Assembly: GCF_011067745.1 (NCBI RefSeq)
Contig: NZ_JAAMPJ010000015.1
Location: 1-64,000 of the forward strand
Origin: Lentzea alba
GTDB lineage: Bacteria; Actinomycetota; Actinomycetes; Mycobacteriales; Pseudonocardiaceae
Direction of reading: 5' to 3'
DNA: 64,000 nucleotides
Shown: in pieces, positions 61,512-64,000 of the stretch
Layout of the letters: each line of letters begins with the position of its first letter
Position numbering within the stretch: position 1 is the first letter of the stretch
Translations under genes and position numbers: made by a program
Notes under the pieces: generated by a model
Told to the model about the DNA's origin: nothing
The model's input: the letters and a program-made list of their open reading frames with translations, nothing else
Database searches by the model: none

Positions 61512-61590
61512 CTTGCGCAGCTGATCAACGAGTACGAACCTCCAGCCGCCTGATGCGCAGGCCAGACACTTGGGCCGTGTTTTGGAGCCC
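61512..61590. repeat. IS end repeat, copy 1 (partner at 62067-62146)
   Basis: This segment and 62067-62146 share TGATCAACGAGTACGAACCT, a related middle and a common GTTTTGG-AGCCCCACAGG-like end (here GGAGCCCC, there GCACCCC). Both encode the last codons of an rve transposase (LINEYEP then two or three residues and a stop) and the outer end of its element. They are imperfect direct repeats about 555 bp apart. Confidence 0.7.
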
Positions 61591-61870
61591 CACAGGCCCG
61601 GCCGAGTGCGCAGCTGCCGCGCCAGGTCGACCAGATCGACGAGGATGCTGGAGTGGTCGGCACCGAATGCCAGAGCACGGTCGGCGACGATCCCTTCGAG
61701 CTCCGTCGCCGCGCGGCTGGGATCTCCGGTGCGCCAGCGCCACCGCGCGATGACTCCCCGCGTCGAAAGGGTGTGCGGATGATCATCGCCAAGCACTCGC
61801 GCCCGATCGTCCAAGACTATCCGCAGTGCGGCGGCCGCTCCGGCCGGATCCCGGCCATTCCCGCGGTTCG
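61568..61870 (-). pseudogene. TPR (NB-ARC-associated type) protein fragment
   Basis: Two kinesin-light-chain-like tetratricopeptide units remain: AAAALRIVLDDRARVLGDDH with PHTLSTRGVIARWRWRTGDP, then SRAATELEGIVADRALAFGA with DHSSILVDLVDLARQLRTRP. Such repeats form the C-terminus of large actinobacterial NB-ARC or SARP-type regulators. Nothing of those domains is left. The fragment is flanked by the two IS end repeats. Confidence 0.7.
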
Positions 61871-61887
61871 TCGGCACTGTTAGGCGA

Positions 61888-62103
61888 GAGCTCACAGGCC
61901 GGCTGCTCATCATCAATGAGCATCACCTGACGTCAGTGCTGAACCGCTACGTGTCCCACTACAACCACCGACGGCCACGCAGAGCGCGGGACCACGCTCC
62001 ACCACGACCCGACTACCCGACCAGAGACCCAACCTGTAGATCCGTACGTCGTCGGCGAGTGCTCGGCGGCTTGATCAACGAGTACGAACCTGTAGCGGCT
62101 TGA
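61888..62103 (+). pseudogene. rve-integrase transposase, C-terminal tail
   Basis: About 70 codons: RELTGRLLIINEHHLTSVLN, RYVSHYNHRRPRRARDHAPP, and after a stretch of lower quality RRRRVLGGLINEYEPVAA before the TGA. This is the usual end of integrase-type transposases, downstream of the catalytic Glu. Everything before is missing, and the element's outer end follows. Confidence 0.75.
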
Positions 62104-62173
62104 TGTGCAGGTCAGGTCTATTGCGCCACGTTTTGGCACCCCACAGGGTGGCGTCGCTAGGATGGAGCCCGCG

Positions 62174-63445
62174 ATGGGGACTGATCACGGTTTCGGCGAC
62201 CTGGTGCCACGCGGCACCGGGCCCAGGGCGACGGTGTACGCGGGAATCCGCGCCGACACCGGGGAGGCCGTCGCGCTCAAGGTGTTCCGCGCGAAGTTGC
62301 CGCGCCGTACCCGCACCGAGGTCGAACGTGAGCTCGCCCGCCTCGCGCCGCTGCGCGCCGGGGCGTCCGTGCTGGTCGTGGACGGGCTGGAAGATCTCGG
62401 CGACCGCACCGCGTTGCGGATGGAGCTGTGCACGCAGTCGCTGACAGATGTGGTGGAGGAGGAAGGCCCACTGCCGATCCCGGACGCGATCGCCCTCGGC
62501 AGGCGGCTCTCCGAGGCGCTCGCGGCGGCGCACGAGGCGGGCATCGTCCACGGTGGCGTCACGCCGGGCAACGTCTTGTACCGGCCGTCGGGTGAGCCCG
62601 TGCTCGCGGACTTCGGCGTCACATTGCGCCTGGCGTTCCCGCACGAGGGTGGCGACGGGATCGACTTCCTCGCACCGGAAACGCTGGAGCGCGGCACCGC
62701 CGACGAACGTTCCGACCTCTATGGCCTGGGTGCCGTGCTGCACCTGGCGTTGTCGGGATTGTCACCGCATCCCGCGCGGCTCGGCGAGCACCCGGACGAC
62801 CGCAAGCTCCGCGTGCTCGGCTCGACCGTGCCCCGGCCTGACCGCCCCGACCTGCCCGACGAACTCGCGGAACTGGTGAGGGCGCTGCTCGCGAAGGATC
62901 CGGCGCTCCGCCCCGGCAGCATGCGCGACGTGGCCACGTGGCTTGGCAGGCTGTCCGCGGCCTCCGCCCCGGCCCCTGTGCCGCCCCGTCCTCCGATGCC
63001 ACAGGGCACCCCCGTGTTCGTCTCCGCGCCGGGCACGACCGGCAGGAAGCATCCCGCGTTGCCGGTGATAGCCGGTGCGGCCGGGTTGCTCCTCGTCGTC
63101 GCGCTGGGGGTGTTCCTGATGCGCAGCGATCCTCCGGTGCGGGGCGGTGCGTCCACCTACGTGCCGACCTCGCCGGCGAAGGCGGTCGTCGTCGCGCTGG
63201 TCGAGCCCGTCGACAACGTCGACCACGTGGACCTGCGGTGGGAGAGCCAGGAACAGCTGGTGTTCGCCGTTGTGGTCGTGGGGGAGGGTGAGCAGCCGAA
63301 GGTGCTGCCCGCCAAGCAGAACCGCTCGCTCAAGGTCGAGGTGGACCCGGCCCGCAGGTACTGCTTCGTCGTGCAGGGCACCGACGGCAACCAAATCTAC
63401 GAGAGCAAGCCGAAGTCGTTGCGCGGCGGGACCTGCAAGCGTTAG
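62174..63445 (+). CDS. serine/threonine protein kinase-like membrane protein, probable pseudokinase
   Basis: A 423-residue protein. The kinase-like domain (about 5-255) has a weak glycine loop (LVPRGTGPRATVYAG), the ATP-anchoring Lys in AVALKVFRAK, and DFG in VLADFGVTLRL. The catalytic loop HRDLKPxN reads HGGVTPGNVLY: the catalytic Asp is Gly. Phosphotransfer is therefore unlikely, though nucleotide binding may persist. The APE-like segment is FLAPETLERG. A membrane helix (LPVIAGAAGLLLVVALGVFLM) precedes a ~90-residue extracellular domain with a fibronectin-like beta pattern. The ATG at 62174 has GGAG six bases upstream; 62162 is the alternative. Confidence 0.85.
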   Translation: MGTDHGFGDLVPRGTGPRATVYAGIRADTGEAVALKVFRAKLPRRTRTEVERELARLAPLRAGASVLVVDGLEDLGDRTALRMELCTQSLTDVVEEEGPLPIPDAIALGRRLSEALAAAHEAGIVHGGVTPGNVLYRPSGEPVLADFGVTLRLAFPHEGGDGIDFLAPETLERGTADERSDLYGLGAVLHLALSGLSPHPARLGEHPDDRKLRVLGSTVPRPDRPDLPDELAELVRALLAKDPALRPGSMRDVATWLGRLSAASAPAPVPPRPPMPQGTPVFVSAPGTTGRKHPALPVIAGAAGLLLVVALGVFLMRSDPPVRGGASTYVPTSPAKAVVVALVEPVDNVDHVDLRWESQEQLVFAVVVVGEGEQPKVLPAKQNRSLKVEVDPARRYCFVVQGTDGNQIYESKPKSLRGGTCKR

Positions 63446-64000
63446 GGCTTCAGCGTCCGCGGATCGATGACGGCCCGCAGCCGCGCGGCGAGACCGCGTG
63501 CGCGCAGCCCACGCCGGACCGCCCGCACGGCGGCCCAGGCGTCGTCGCGAACCTGCGCGCCGGGCGCCGCACCCGACCACATCGCGACGTCCACTGTGGA
63601 CGCCAGCATCCGCATGCCGTTCGCGGCGGCCGGTAGACCCGCCTCAGCCGCGGCCACGGCCATCTCCAACGGAGTCATTCCCACCGTGAGCCGCACTCTG
63701 TGTTCGCGCAACCGATCACGCGCCTCCAGCCACGCGCCGTGCACGGCAGCACTTCCCGGCTTGCGCCGTCGCCGGTGAGCCCTGATCCACTTTGCGGACG
63801 GCACCCCGGCGAGCCAGGCGAGCATGAGCACCGCGACCGAGATCAGCGTGGCGCCGATCGGGAGCGGCCGGTCCTGCCCGCTCTGATCGGTCTGCTGGGA
63901 CGAGCCGGGAGCCACCGGCGGGTTCACCGGAGCGGGAGGCAGCTTGTCTCGCGCGTTCTGCGCGGCGGCGGTCAGGCCGTTGTTCTTGCCCGCACCGCGC
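63442..64000 (-). CDS. TgpA/transglutaminase-like membrane protein, C-terminal part (partial)
   Basis: The frame is open from the window edge, so the start is outside. The visible 185 residues begin in a Lys/Asn/Ala-rich extracellular linker (GKNNGLTAAAQNARDKLPPA). One membrane helix follows (LPIGATLISVAVLMLAWLAGV), then a basic stretch (KWIRAHRRRRKPG) and a helical cytoplasmic tail of DUF4129 type (AVHGAWLEARDRLREHRVRL, GMTPLEMAVAAAEAGLPA). This is the layout after the transglutaminase core of TgpA-like proteins. It converges on the kinase-like gene with a 4-base overlap. Confidence 0.7.
   Translation of the reverse strand, partial: RGAGKNNGLTAAAQNARDKLPPAPVNPPVAPGSSQQTDQSGQDRPLPIGATLISVAVLMLAWLAGVPSAKWIRAHRRRRKPGSAAVHGAWLEARDRLREHRVRLTVGMTPLEMAVAAAEAGLPAAANGMRMLASTVDVAMWSGAAPGAQVRDDAWAAVRAVRRGLRARGLAARLRAVIDPRTLKP

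Noticed and set aside
38737-62103. Intact mobile elements
   Set aside because: Every transposase found (ISL3, IS3, IS21, IS256 and rve-integrase types) is truncated, frameshifted or interrupted.
1-64000. CRISPR array, tRNA, rRNA, DosR boxes or a secondary-metabolite cluster
   Set aside because: No regularly spaced repeats, no tRNA-like cloverleaf or CCA end, no clear DosR-type palindrome near the Usp genes, and no PKS, NRPS or terpene synthase were seen by eye.

Overview
The DNA has very high GC and GC-rich third codon positions. It carries many 4-base ATGA/GTGA stop-start overlaps, several GTG and TTG starts, and families typical of Actinobacteria: DUF3040, DUF6292, PucR-type regulators, tandem Usp proteins, CBM2 fusions and TgpA-like transglutaminases. 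I infer a mycelial actinomycete, probably of the Pseudonocardiaceae. No rRNA, tRNA or CRISPR array was seen.

Layout. (1) 1-28.4 kb is a stress and energy-metabolism island. It holds extra-type copies of central metabolic genes (ctaD, zwf, aconitase, pyruvate dehydrogenase E1 and a transaldolase-like protein). Among them lie a TerC-family protein, an eRF1-like ribosome hibernation factor (plus a decayed second copy), three DUF3040 proteins, a TraR/DksA zinc-finger protein, a slipin, two tandem universal stress proteins, and MarR, PucR and AraC regulators. Several members are broken: aceE and a ferredoxin reductase each carry an in-frame TAG, and Rrf2, mrpE, GH5 and panE survive only as fragments. 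An identical 18-bp operator-like sequence lies 30-40 bp ahead of two of the DUF3040 genes, and one copy is shared with a divergent marR gene. (2) 28.5-33.6 kb is a complete PaoABC-type molybdenum hydroxylase operon with its XdhC maturation factor, followed by a convergent MmyB-type regulator. (3) 34.8-38.6 kb has a coupled epoxide-hydrolase-like and CrtISO/retinol-saturase-like pair and a secreted GH12 glucanase. (4) 39.4-43.4 kb is a LysR-led catabolic operon: tartrate/isopropylmalate-type dehydrogenase, SolA-like amine oxidase and HAD dehalogenase. (5) 44-54 kb is accessory DNA: a HEAT-repeat protein with a frameshift, a membrane protein of unknown function, an IS3 remnant, a MerR-VOC fusion, a DoxX-like protein, a tyrosine recombinase cut by an IS21 end, a methyltransferase and small membrane proteins. 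(6) 54-57.3 kb contains secreted lignocellulose-related enzymes: a soluble PQQ-type sugar dehydrogenase behind a CebR-type box, and a CE1 esterase with a CBM2 domain behind a LacI-type palindrome. (7) 57.4-62.1 kb is an IS graveyard around an intact carboxylesterase/TetR pair. (8) 62.2-64 kb begins a protein-kinase-like gene lacking the catalytic Asp, convergent with a TgpA-like gene that runs out of the window.

How the parts fit. In region 1 the hibernation factor, Usp, DUF3040, DksA-like and respiratory/NADPH genes look like a dormancy or low-energy programme. The shared operator suggests that at least two of its transcription units are controlled together. The pseudogenes indicate that the island is partly decaying. 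Halves of ISL3 elements in opposite orientation near both ends of the window, with the same 11-bp terminal repeat, hint that the intervening DNA has been rearranged by IS activity.
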